From Lantana camara (lineage: Eukaryota; Streptophyta; Magnoliopsida; Lamiales; Verbenaceae), in contig CM074858.1 of assembly GCA_037501455.1 (NCBI GenBank), positions 94,772,501 through 94,836,500 of the forward strand: 64,000 nucleotides of DNA, in the 5' to 3' direction. Below the pieces are notes generated by a model. That model had not been told where the DNA came from. It saw only the letters and a program-made list of their open reading frames with translations, and searched no databases. The translations under genes and the position numbers were made by a program. Shown here piece by piece: positions 32,649 through 44,121 of the stretch (the stretch's first letter is position 1; each line of letters opens with the position of its first letter).

Positions 32649-35308
32649 TGTAACGCCCCGGTTTCCGGATGAACAGGTAAGCACGCCACGTGTGCGTTTG
32701 AGCGTAGGTTTATTTTATTTTAGTAATTTATAATATATTCTTACGTGGCATTCATATTTTTATAAAATTCATGAAACATTATTTATCTTAATTCTTTAAA
32801 TTCATATCATTGCAAATATTATTTCATGACACGAAAAATATTTGTTGCACAAAAAATTAATACCGAGAGCGATAAAAATTACCAAATTGTCCCTAATTAA
32901 ATATTTTCTAAAATGCTAGGGACTTAATTGCATGATTTCTAAGGACCTAATTGATTATATTTCAAAAGCTTTTACACTCAATTACATACTCTCATGAGTT
33001 AGAGGATTTATTGGCAATTAGCTTAATTCACAAAAACCAAGAATGGAATGAAACGGTATAAGCTTCCTCTAGCTTCCATGAGCTCATTTCATCCAAAATA
33101 TTTCCCAACATATTCATCTCTCTCGGTATTCCAAAGAAGAGAAAAGGGAAGAGTGGATTTTCCATCAATCATCAAGATTTCAAGAAATCTTTCAAGGAAT
33201 TTGGGAGTGATCATCATCATCATCATCATACTTCTTCATTTCTTTTATTTTCAAGGTTGGTAGCATGGAAGGGATGATTTTGATTATGTTGACATGCTAG
33301 GGTTTAGGAATTTCATGATATATGAATTAGGTTTTGAGCAAAGCATGATTCTATGATCATATCATGAATTATAGCATGGTTTATTCATGAAATAATTGGA
33401 TATTTGGCTTGAATGATCAAGTTGATCATAAACTTGAAACTTTGAAGTCTTGATGATATTTCATGGTTTTATGTGTCTAAGTGATATATTATCATTTAGT
33501 GAAGTGGTATGCATCATACTCCTAGAAATTACAGCATTTGGGGATCAAAATTGGGATTTTGTAGCTTTGTTGCTTTCTTCCCGAGAGCATACTCTGTTTC
33601 TGCTCTGTTTTTCAGTTGCAGAAGCTGGGAACGACCGTTCCCAGCCTCAAGGCTTTGTGGGAACGGGCGTTCCCATTCCTTTTCAAAATTTAGGCGGCCG
33701 ACCACGGGAACGGCCGTTCCCATTTTGGCCTTGGAGCCGGAAGGGCCGTTCCCGGCTAAGCGCGTTTTAAAAATGGAAAAAACGTTGTCGCGTTTTCTGG
33801 GCAACGGGAACGACCGTTCCCAATTACAAAAGAAGCCTGGAACGGCCGTTCCCAAGGGGCTGACAGAACAAAAGTTTCTGCATAAAATTACGATTTTGAC
33901 CCCTCGATCCAACGACTTCTTTGACCCCGAATTGCTATAATATGTGTTAATATGATGTGAAACAAAAAGTTATCATACCACATTGCATTTTCATGGTCGT
34001 CTCGACACATTTTCGCCGTTCGTCATATTTTGGTCATTTTAGGTCATGTCTCACGAATGTATATCGTATTTGCACAGGTCACGAGGGCGTGGACGGGGAG
34101 CAAGCTCCTTAGAACGCTTATCTATTATATTTTGCAAGAAAGGTGAGGTTTTGTTTTGGTAAAACGAACCCTATAACCCTTATGTGCTAGTTTTCGGCCA
34201 AAACGTATTATACTTATAAATGATTTCAAACCATGAACATTTCCAAGCAAGAAAGTATTGATTATCATGATTTCAAGCAAGTTTGGCGAGTACATGATTG
34301 TACGTGGGCCCGAGGGTAATTCTTGAGCCAACCGGGAAAGCAAGGGCTGACGGGTAACTCCTGAATTATCCTCACATTGTTGGGATCACCCCCGAAGCCA
34401 CTAGGAGATTAGTGGTGGAAGGAGTTCCGTGTCTAGAGGGTCATGTCCTCTACACACACCATGTCGTGGATAGTCGAGCCTTGCAAACTCGCTATCACCC
34501 GGAGGAAGAAGGAGACTGGGGATTAATCCGGCATGTCGGGTTATCCTCGGGTTATTGCATGATTTCAAGCATGAACTTGTTTATCTGAGCACTAATTAAA
34601 TTGCATGATCACGTATTTATCAAGCAAGCAAGCATGATCACGTATTGTTCACGATTGGGAGTTCGGTTGGAGATTGCCCTTGCTCGCGGGGCCACATGTT
34701 CATGACATTAACCAGCATGATTAACTAAACGTGTTAAAATGATTGGTTGTAATCTCGGGCAAAGAATAACTTCTTGAATTGTATACTTATTTTATTCTAA
34801 ATTCTTCACCCGAGGCTACAACTTGCATGTGATATGTGTATATATTTATTGCCCCTCACTCAGTCTTCAGTAGACTGATACTTCACCTTTCAGGTACACT
34901 TTGAGCGTGGTTGTGCTAGGCGGGAGTTGGTCGAGTCCTGCATTATCACGGGTCTAGTGTTGCACCTTTCATGTATATTTTTCCGGATATCATGTTATGT
35001 TCACGATTGACACATTTTGGATACTTACTGATGTATATTATTGAGAAATGATAACGTAGTGATAGCTAATTGGTACCTATATGTATCTATGTAATAAATA
35101 TGGTACCTATATATATGCATGACTTTATTGCTTCCGCTTTTCTATTCATGTTTGCGTTGATTATGTTGGGGAGAGTGTCCCGCCTAGCTCGTCATTTTTA
35201 TTGTCACCCGTTCGCTGTGGTCTTGGTTTATGTATGAACTGTCCATTTCATACGTGGATCGAGGCTATAGTGCGGGGGATGTGGCGCCTTGGGGTTTAGG
35301 GTGCTACA
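32649..35308 (+). repeat. 3' LTR of the LecRK gypsy
   Basis: Near-identical to 25196-27856. Differences noted include C/T changes near 33787 and 33811, one base fewer at about 34685, and a C/T change near 34879. Ends tgctaca, followed by the target duplication gacac. Confidence 0.95.
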
Positions 35309-35816
35309 GACACAGACCATCCATTGTGATATAAAACCTCAAAACATACTCATGGACAAAAAGGGTTCTGCTAAGATTTCAGATTTTGGATTGGCAAAGC
35401 TTTTGAAGCAAGACGAGAGTAAAACGTACACCGATATCAGAGGAACCAGGGGCTATGTGGCGCCAGAGTGGCACCAGAGACAGCCTGTCACAGTGAAAGC
35501 AGACGTTTATAACTTTAGAATTGTTCTACTTGAGATCATTTGCTGTCGTCGAAGTGTTGATTTGAGTTTGCCGGAAGATGAGGCAATCTTTGAGGAGTGG
35601 GTCTATAACTGCTACGGAAGGGGTGAGCTGAATAAGCTTGTGAGCAATGAGATAGTCGAGGAATGGAAGTTGGAGAGAATGGTTAGGATTGGAATGTGGT
35701 GCATCCAAGATGAGCCATCACTGCGTCCATCAATGAAGAATGTTCTACTCATGTTAGAGGGAACTGTAGAGATTCCTGTGCCCCCAAATCCTACTTCTTT
35801 CCTGAGTTCCATATAG
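35309..35816 (+). pseudogene. LecRK piece 4: kinase C-lobe and C-terminus
   Basis: After gacac the kinase frame resumes with the catalytic loop HCDIKPQNILMD, then DFGLAK, the activation segment GTRGYVAPEW and the DVY..IVLLEI helix, ending in a natural stop at 35814. Where relatives usually have DVYSFG, this copy reads DVYNFR. Joined to piece 3 the kinase domain has normal length and no stop. Confidence 0.92.
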
Positions 35817-36019
35817 TTATGTTATTCTATGTCTTTGTGTGTGTCACTATGTTGTTGCATATGATTCATAACTCCAGTTTCTTAAGATAATTGATGATAA
35901 TCGTTAATATATCTAATTGTGTAATTTAATTTTGGAAAAATATCATTTTTCATCCTCTAAATATGTCATTTCTCGATTTCGATCCTAAACTTTTATCTTT
36001 TTCCACATTGCATTTTTTC
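35817..36019. other. 3' flank of the LecRK and repeat fragment
   Basis: AT-rich 3' flank with no coding signal. From about 35937 it has the look of a dispersed short repeat, which seems to continue at 59941 on the far side of the nest below. Confidence 0.4.
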
Positions 36020-36314
36020 GGGATAATTACAAACAACTCCCTAAGGTATGATAAAAATACAGATTCCCCCCTGAGATTTGAGAAATTACAAAAACACCCC
36101 CTTGAGGTTTACACTCTCTCACCAATTGCCTCAACCAATAACAGTACTATTCAGCAAAATTATTTTTAAAAATTTTAATCCTACCCTTAGAGGGTAAATT
36201 TGTAGTAATATTGAAAATATGATATATTTGTAACATTAGTTAAATTTGTATTTTATAATTTAATATAATATTTACATTTCATCTATAAGTATAATTTTTT
36301 TTATTTTTTTATTT

Positions 36315-37019
36315 GGAACCCATAGACGTCGTAGGTTTTTTACCGAGGTCACCCTCATTTATAAATCAACTAAGCACCAAGTGAAGATACACTTATTCAT
36401 GATTCAAAGATCATCCAACGAATTATAAAATAAGCGCCCGCAACAAAGATAATAATATGAGTCAATATGAGCTAATTTCCGGCCACTATGGTTATCATTC
36501 TCGCATTGTCTTCTCCAATGAAGATGTGTATTGTAGCAGTCTTGATAGAAACAGCCCCTCATTCTTAGCAAATTCATGGGATCCCCCATTGGCCCCATAG
36601 TGAGGCCCCCAGTCATCCGGGCAAAAGTGATGCGTATCAAAATAATATTCATCTGGCAACAGGAGAACGCTCTATTATCGCTGGCGTCTATAGGGCTTTT
36701 GTAGAATGTGATTGGTTGATGTCGGACAAAATATACAAGATGAAGACCGTCAATTCTAAAGTTATCCTCTAGCCACCAAAGGTGAAAAGTACCCTATAGT
36801 TCTTCCTCAATGTATGTAATCCAAGCCCTGAATCTGCATCCAAAAATTAAACATCCCTTCAAACCAGACATGATCAATTTCATTATCATTGCTATTTAAA
36901 TTTAAGATAATAGTAATAATAATGTTAGAAGCTTTAAGGTAAAGAAAACTTGAGTATTGGGACACAATCTGAGTTATAGTGGTATGCATATTGAAGTTAT
37001 AAAGTATAGACATAAGTCT
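36315..37019 (-). other. LINE 3' untranslated region
   Basis: Between the end of the RNase H part and the A-rich tail. No coding signal could be recognised. Confidence 0.5.
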
Positions 37020-37629
37020 ATTATCATAAGCCTTATTGTTTCTGATCATTGCATTCGAAAAGATGGCATGCCCCATTTGTCAATTGTGATGAAACCTTTT
37101 AAAGTTGGAGGTTTTGGTTCAGCTGAAAAGACAAAGATCCTTACTAATTTACGCCCCAAGACGCCAACCAATTAGCTGCACGGCTGCACCATTCCCCTCT
37201 CGATAAATGTGTTTCATTCTCACCTCCATATATTGAGCCGCATTTCTGAACATTGTAAGTTTCCTATTCAGAGCCTAATTCCCCGTCTGTCCTCTATTAA
37301 GAATGTTGAGAACAACTTGTGCGTCCATCTCAATCCATAAACCTTGGCAGCCGATATTCGCCGCTCGTCGGACCCCTTCAACTATGGCGTTTAACTCAAT
37401 TGTGGTATTAGAAGCTTCTCCTATGCCCTTGCTAAAAGCATCAACCACCATTCCCTCCGTATTCCTTATGATTCCACCAATTCCACTAGGTCCCGGGTTA
37501 CCTTTAGACGCACCATCCGTGTTTAGTTTCAACCATCCCATAGGAGGTTTAATCCATCGTACCAGCTTATCACTCGGAACATTCGCTCTTTGTTAACGTA
37601 TTCCAAGAGCAACCGCCACCAGCATATCA
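37020..37629 (-). pseudogene. LINE ORF2 C-terminal RNase H domain
   Basis: WLKLNTDGASKGNPGPSGIGGIIR and the following residues are the start of an RNase H1-like (RVT_3) domain. IELNAIVEGVRRA and WIEMDAQ supply further acidic positions, and HIYREGN near 37200 supplies the late His region, slightly out of frame. It ends with LKGFITIDKWGMP near 37050. About 750 bp of untranslated 3' region follow to the tail. Upstream it is separated from the rest of ORF2 by the small LTR element. Confidence 0.8.
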
Positions 37630-37634
37630 CTTCG

Positions 37635-39668
37635 TGATACGTATTCATATCCCAAGAGACTTTAGAGTAGTCTCGAACTCATAAGAAAAGGGGATGAGAG
37701 AGAGATAATCTGGCAAGACCGACTGGTTGGTGAAACTTAGGAGATAAGAAATTGTAGATGAGAGAGAGGAAGATAATCCGGTAAGACTGACCGACCGGTG
37801 AAACTTAGAGGAGAAGGAGATTTGAGAGAGAAGAGTTGTAGAGAGAAAAGATTGAAAAATTGATATCATTGTTATTGATATTCTCTTGACTCGAATACTA
37901 CGATATATAAATAAAAGACATCCCTAGACCAGTGTTTTGAAAACCGGACCGGACCGGCCGGTTCAACCGGTTCAACCGGTGACCGGCGGGTTCTCCGGTC
38001 CGGCTAACCCTATGAAACCAGCATGGTTCGGATCGGTTATGAACCGGCAAAACCGGCCGGTTATTAGGCGGTTTCCGCCCTAAAAACCGGACCGGATCGC
38101 CGGTTCTTAGTAATAACCTCTGAACTTTGCCACTTCGCCGCCTCCAACTTCGCCGCCGGCAGCCCCCTCCATTTTCTGGCAGTTATTTCGCCGTAACTAT
38201 ATATTTATAAGGTGAAAAATAGGATATGGAGAGAAGGAATGAGCTCGGCCTGAATACTAAAATGCTTGCCTGATTTACAAAGTTGCCGTTGTCCGAGGGT
38301 TTGCGCCCGGCTAGACTGCCTGAAAATTTGAGGCGGGTTCTGCTAAGCTTTGTCAATCCTCATTTGCAGAGAAGTTAAAGTGTAAACAAAAGAAAAGAAT
38401 GATGAGAGGCGGCGGCTCAGAGGAAAAATTGTGTAGGGTTTAGACCTTTAGTTAAAATTTTTGTTTTGGTAGCAGACCTTTAGTTTAAATACTTATTCTT
38501 TTCCTTTATAAATTTGTGGTGCAAAAGGAGATTAATGTGACATTAAATATATATATATAATTTATAATAAAATTATATTATATTATATCATAGTATGTAG
38601 AGAATTTATAATTTTATTCTAAATATTAAGATTTTTAATGATATTTGTGTAGAAATTATACATTTTTGTTTTAAATTTTGGAAAATTTTAATCTATATTT
38701 TTAATTTTATAACATATATATAGAAATATTTAAATAAAATAATAATTATTTATTTATGACGTCATACCGGTCCGACCGGTGGTTGAACCGATCGAACCGG
38801 TTGAACCGGTAACCAGTAAGGCTACCGATTCGATCTCCGGTCCGGTTTTGAAAACATTGCCCTAGACTATGGACTCTAACAAAGGAAAATAACGTAATTA
38901 AGTAAAGACTCCAATACTAGCACTAATTATATATTATCTTAGAATCCTATCCCAACTAGTACATATCGAATCATATTAATTATCCAGTTCGGTACCATGG
39001 ATCTCCGTCCATATCACTCCCTTGCCCATAAAAAACCACCTTATCCTCAAGGTGTAACTCGGGAATAACCCGTCGAACCTGTTGTCGAAATTCCTTGAAA
39101 TGTGTCTCGCTTTGGTGTTGAAATTCCTGAAAATTTGCTGCACCCTATTGTTGAAATTTCTTAAAATTGGCCACGCTGACGGACTTAGACATCTTGCAAG
39201 AACAATGAAAGCACCAATGATACGTATTAGTATCCCAAGAGACTTTAGAGTAGTCTTGAACTCATAAGACAAGGGGATGAGAGAGAGATAATTCGGTAAG
39301 ATCGACTGGCCGGTGAAACTTAGGAGAGACGAAATTGTAGATGAGAGAGAGGAAGATAATCCGGTAAGACCGACTGGCCGGTGAAACTTAGGGGAGAAGG
39401 AGATTTGAGAGAGAAGAGTTGTAGAGAGAAAAGATTGATATTATTGTTATTGATATTCTCTTGACTCCAATACTATGATATATAAATAAAAGACATCCCT
39501 AGACTATGGACTCTAACAAAGGAAAAAAACGTAATTAAGTAAAGACTTCAATACTAGCACTAATTATACAAAATCTTAGAATCCTATCCTAACTAGTAAA
39601 TATTGAATCATATTAATTATCCAATCCCTAATTTTCTCTCTTGATATCGTGGATCTCCGTCCATATCA
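37635..39668 (-). mobile_element. Very short gypsy-like LTR element (TRIM/LARD type)
   Basis: Two LTRs of about 450 bp (37635-39016, which includes a nested hAT MITE, and 39218-39668) enclose only about 200 bp. On the minus strand each LTR runs from tgatatgg to acgtatca. The internal part starts with ttggtgctttcattg, in the primer-site position of many plant gypsy elements. It then reads MSKSVSVANFKKFQQ as a gag-like start and ends in an aagggag purine run. Nearly all gag and all pol are missing. Flanks cttcg and ccccg differ by two transitions, so the duplication is only probable. Confidence 0.75.
37930..38859. mobile_element. hAT-type MITE, TSD ccctagac
   Basis: Ends cagtgttttgaaaacc and its complement (ggttttgaaaacattg), with ccctagac on both sides (37922-37929 and 38860-38867). 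Subterminal parts carry many accggttcaaccgg-type repeats (37945-38105 and 38765-38845). No ORF for transposase. It lies in the 3' LTR of the short LTR element. Confidence 0.92.
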
Positions 39669-39673
39669 CCCCG

Positions 39674-42600
39674 CCACCGAGTTCTTTCCATGTCTCGGCC
39701 CTGATGCAATCGAAAAACATGAGTTTGAACTTGTCGTATAATATTATAAACAGAGAAAATCCTACCGTCAAACTTATTATGATTACGTTCAATCTAGATA
39801 TACCAGAGAATAAGAATAGGTATTACCATTCGTATGTGCCTGCTACCACTATACCTCGACGACGTCGCCCAGTGTTGTAGAATAGTTGTTGGCACATCCG
39901 TATCAATCCTACTAACATTGAATTTCTCTTTAAAGAAGGACCACACATCACGAGTTTTGCTTCCCATAAAGAACAAGTGGCTTCTAGTTTCTATATGTGC
40001 ACAACATGGCATTAGGAAATAAAAGGAATGCCTTTACGCTGAATACGATCATCAGTAGGGATCCAATCGTGCATCAACCTCCACACAAAAATGAGGATAG
40101 TTGGTGTCAATTTTGTTCCCCATATGTTCTTAAGAAGAATAGATTGTTCCCGCTGTTATCTCAGGAGGTTTCATACCTCTTTTGTCTCAAATTTTTCATC
40201 TGCACTACAAGCCCAACTTGCAGAGTCTCTCTTCCCAAACGCTATAGGAACCTCCATTATATGGGATGTAATGAAAGGCCCCACTCTGTTTTTTAATTTT
40301 TCCTCATTCCAGTTATTTCCTGTCCAAAATTCTGAAACTCTCTCGTGCCCCATTTGTTGTAAGTCTTCTGTCGAAAGTGGTTGGTTAGACATCCAACGAT
40401 CCAACCAAAATGCAGAACCCCCATCACCTAACACCCAGCTAATATTTTGTTCCTCAACATCACGAATTTTGCCCAGCCTTTTCCAGACATGGGAATGCTT
40501 TCTTGACCAAAGTGCTATTGTTGGATGCACACCTTTACAATATCGATCCCTTAAGTACATCGTCCAAAGAGAGCTTCCAGCGATCCAACCAAAATGCAGA
40601 ACCCCCATCACCTAACACCCAACTAATATTTTGTTCCGCAACATCACGAATTTTGCACAACCTTTTCCAGACATGGGAATGCCTTCTTGACCGAAGTGCT
40701 GTTGTCTGATGCACACCTTTACAATATAGATCCCTTAAGTACATCTTCTAAAGTGAGCTTCCCATACGAAATCTCCACCAAAATTTGCAACTGAAGGCTT
40801 GTATGATGTCTTCTATATTCCGGATTTCGAGGCCATCTTCATCGGTTGGAAAGCAAAGCCTTTCCCATTTCGACTAATGTATGCTCCTTTTCTCCGAAGA
40901 TGATCCCCAAGAGAACCTGTTCATTGCAGTTCCCATACTACGCACCACTCATTTTGGGGTTCCAAAATCAGAAGGATATGCATTGGCATCGAATAGAGTG
41001 TAGATTTAATTAACTGTAGTCGCCCCCCATGTGATAGGAACGCCATTTCCCAGCTTGCAATTCCGTCAAAAAGACCGGTTTTTTTCCTTCCTTTATACAG
41101 AGGAGCCCCCAATTATGTCATTGGCATATAACTTTGAGAGAATCCTAACACTTCTTTAACTAGAATAGCAGCTTCATGAGAGCTATTTCCAATAACAAAA
41201 GAGCTCTTTTGAGCGTTAATTTTCTGCCCCGAGAGTAGCTCATAATTATCAATAACAATTTTAACTTGCTCCAGGCTATTACGACGACTGTTTGTGAAGA
41301 GTATTGTTCGTCTGCATAAGCCAAGTGAGAGACAATTGTCTTGGCTGTTGTGCCATAGCGACATCACTTATCACTCTCCATCAACCTATTAAGAGAGATG
41401 GGCAAGTAATCAACAGCTAAAACAAATAAGGAAGGAGAAAGCGGGTAATCTTGTTGGAGACCACGAGTAGAATGAAAAATTCCATCGGAGGCTCCATTAT
41501 TTAAGACCGAAAACCAACAGTTACTAATGCAATTGCGAACCCAGCTGATCCATTTGTTCAGAAATCCCTTCTTCCTCATTATATCATAGATGAAGCCTCA
41601 CTCCATTCGGTCATATGCTTTGGTCATGTCTAATTTCATCACCACAATTTTACACCTGCTTTTAGTATCCAAGTTCTGGATTAGCTCTTGCGCAAGCAGG
41701 ATATTGTCTCCAATGAGTCTGTCTTTTATGAAACCACACTGATTTGTTGACACCGCTTTAGGAAGTACCCTCGTAAGTCTAGTGTTAAGAATTTTGGTCA
41801 CACTTCTAATGGACATGTTACACAAACTTATAGGCTTATACTCACTCCAGTGGTTCGGATTCTCTTCTTTTGAGATTAAAACAATTGAGTTTGCTGTGTA
41901 AGCTCTCGGAAGTAGTAAGCCATTGCTAAATTCATTTACGAAGAGACATATATCATCCTTAATCACATCCCAAAAGTGTTGATAAAATCGCGCACCAAAC
42001 TCGTCCGGCCCTGCTGCACTATACACGCTGATGCTAAAAACAGCTTCTCAAATTTCATCTTTTGATATCAATTTACAGAGCATGTTTCCATCGGCTTCAT
42101 CCAAAATTGTATCCACACCAATCAGGTTCACGCTCTCATCTCTTTTTGAGGTGAGGGTTTTTTCTGAAAAATTCAGTCGCTGAAGTTCTAAAGGCAGTCG
42201 GTTCAATAATTTCCTCATTGTTAACCATTATAGATCTGATATGCCCTTTAAAACACTTCTTTTATTTTTTTTTTTATCAAGGAATGAAAGAATTTAGTGT
42301 TCCTTTCGCCCTCCTCCAGCCATCTACATACAGCCTTTTGTCTCCAAAAGTTTTCTTCCATAAGTAGGATTCGATGGCGCTCTGTCGTTAGTCGGTTTAA
42401 CTTCTCCAGATTCCCAATTGAAGGATTCTCATCATATTCCTTTTCAGCACCATGCACCGCTAACTCCGCACCTTTTACTTTGTCGAAAACATTCCTAAAA
42501 GTCACTTTGTTCCAAATCCGAAGTCTATTTTTCAATCTTTTCAACTTTTGGTGAAGTCACTAAATACCATATCCTACAATGGATGATCCAACTTGCCTTA

Positions 42601-42761
42601 ACCATGTCGTCCAAATCTTTATGCCTGATCCAGATATCTTGGAACCAAAAAGGCTTCGGGTGAGTTTCATGTAATTCCTCACACTCGATAAGCAATGGAT
42701 AGTGATCCGATGTACTTACGCTAGGTGTTTCATGATCGTAGAAGGGAAGACATCTGCCCAA
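39674..42761 (-). pseudogene. LINE ORF2: endonuclease end, RT and zinc-binding part
   Basis: From 42761 down: the end of the endonuclease (STSDHYPLL), a linker, then RT with GPDEFGARFYQHFW, PISLCNMSIRSVTKIL, QCGFIKDRLIGDNILLAQE and the acidic MKLDMTKAYDRME (41598-42026). The block with FHSTRGLQQDYPLSPSLF follows at 41364-41579. The catalytic YADD is disrupted by a frameshift near 41320, where the frame reads GLCRRTILFTNS. The later part has a zf-RVT-like WRLMHDWIPT stretch near 40070. About 180 bp are duplicated in tandem (40398-40762). Confidence 0.85.
40398..40762 (-). repeat. Tandem duplication within the LINE
   Basis: Two adjacent copies of about 180 bp, 40398-40577 and 40578-40762, roughly 93% alike. 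Both encode NISWVLGDGGSAFWLDRW on the minus strand, so part of ORF2 is read twice. Confidence 0.85.
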
Positions 42762-44121
42762 TGTCCTGTAGCCCCCAAGCGTGGGGACCACATCCCCAGC
42801 GCTAAGATCCAAACCCGATCACGAAATGGAAAGTTCGTACCCGAATCCGAACCTTAACCAACGGGAGACTAACTCACTCACTAAGTCAGACGGAGCTAAC
42901 TACAAGTAACTCAGAGTGCGCGGAAGCTAAACAAACACAATCAAAACAAGTAAAATATATGCATTTCATGTATACTTAAAGGTACCAACACATAAACATC
43001 ATGTACAATGGCCCTCACGGTCTCATCAAAACAAAAAGTGCTCAAGTCCCAAATATTCAAGTCATAATTACAAAATAAGATGAAGTGTATGTAGACATAT
43101 GCAATAACAAGACCTAAACCGACAAGTGTACAGTGCAGACACACTTCATCGCCTAGCTTGAGGTTAAAAGAAGCACCTGAAACTGAAAGAGAAAAAGAGG
43201 GGTTGGTCAACTGATTGAGTGAGGGGGCAAACGCACACCCACACACTATATATATAAAGCAAAACATATAACAAAAGCGGATTTATGAACAGGTAATAAG
43301 TTTTGCAAACTAAACATTTCAAAACAAACATATATATACTTAGAAACCATTTTTATAAACTCTATTCCAATTCATAATTCCCATAACAAAACATATCACA
43401 TGCTCGACGAGAACGAGCTTCCAACCTTTACTCCTCATATCACATTAAAACATAAATCAGAATCATATCCACCCTCTACTCCAATGACGGAAGAGCCACG
43501 CGTAGCCCTACCATCCATAACTTGAACAAACTCACGCGGGGTAGCTAGCCCACAACATGCCCTCCCCGGCTTTCACACCAAAGGCATCAAAATACCACGC
43601 GTTCCCTAGCTCTCGGGGACGTGAGTGATACCTTGGTTGGAAACTATGCACAGGCCGTGCCCCGACGACCCAATACCGTCCCAGGGATTCCTTACCCATA
43701 GCTCCTTGGATCCACATTCACATATACGTAACATATACCAATCTTTAAGAAGCATTTAAGAAGCATATGAAGCAAACCGAAAAAGTTAAAAATCACAAAA
43801 CGGACAGGGGCTCCCAAAACGGTCATTTCCAGATCTAGTTCAAAGTCCAAACGACCGTTTCCAAAGCTACTGCCTCAATCCGAGAGCTCCGAAACGGCCA
43901 TTTACAAAATCAGTTCAGAAACCAAATGGCCATTTCCAAAGCTACTGACTCTCCCCTGATGCTCGAAATAGCCGTTTCCATTCATAGTTAAAACCCGGAA
44001 TGACCGTTTCCATGGCCAGACCTGAACTCCCACCTAACCAAAATGGCCATTTCCATTTTTCAAAAGGGGGCCGAAACAGCCGCACGTCTGTTCTCGAAAG
44101 AACAAGGGAACGAAGCAAAAA

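Larger units (their letters stand above)
25196..35308 (+). mobile_element. Young Ty3/gypsy chromovirus (Tekay/Del-like) in the kinase
   Basis: Complete layout: LTR 25196-27856, primer-binding site 27865-27876 (tggtatcagagc, initiator Met tRNA type), gag, protease, RT, RNase H, integrase and chromodomain, polypurine tract 32634-32647, LTR 32649-35308. Target duplication gacac at 25191-25195 and 35309-35313. I count about 11 differences between the two LTRs (roughly 99.6% identity), so insertion was recent. The coding part has two lesions, a stop in gag and a frameshift at the start of RT. An insertion with such damage was probably mobilised in trans or mutated soon after. Confidence 0.95.
15946..35816 (+). 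pseudogene. G-type lectin receptor-like kinase, broken by three insertions
   Basis: Four coding pieces (15946-16038, 17617-18937, about 24784-25195 and 35314-35816) line up in order as signal peptide, B-lectin domain, EGF/PAN region, transmembrane helix and Ser/Thr kinase. This is the layout of plant LecRK (RLK1-like) proteins, which sit in the plasma membrane and are usually encoded without introns. The gaps are a hAT-like element, a copia and a gypsy. The first and third gaps rejoin exactly at their target duplications. The ectodomain has premature stops and a frameshift, whereas the kinase pieces stay open. No functional product is expected. A TATA-like tttatttata lies about 70 bp upstream of the ATG. 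Confidence 0.9.

Noticed and set aside
36404..36652. Minus-strand ORF as an additional LINE protein
   Set aside because: Downstream of the RNase H end and upstream of the A-rich tail. No recognisable domain, so treated as 3' untranslated region.
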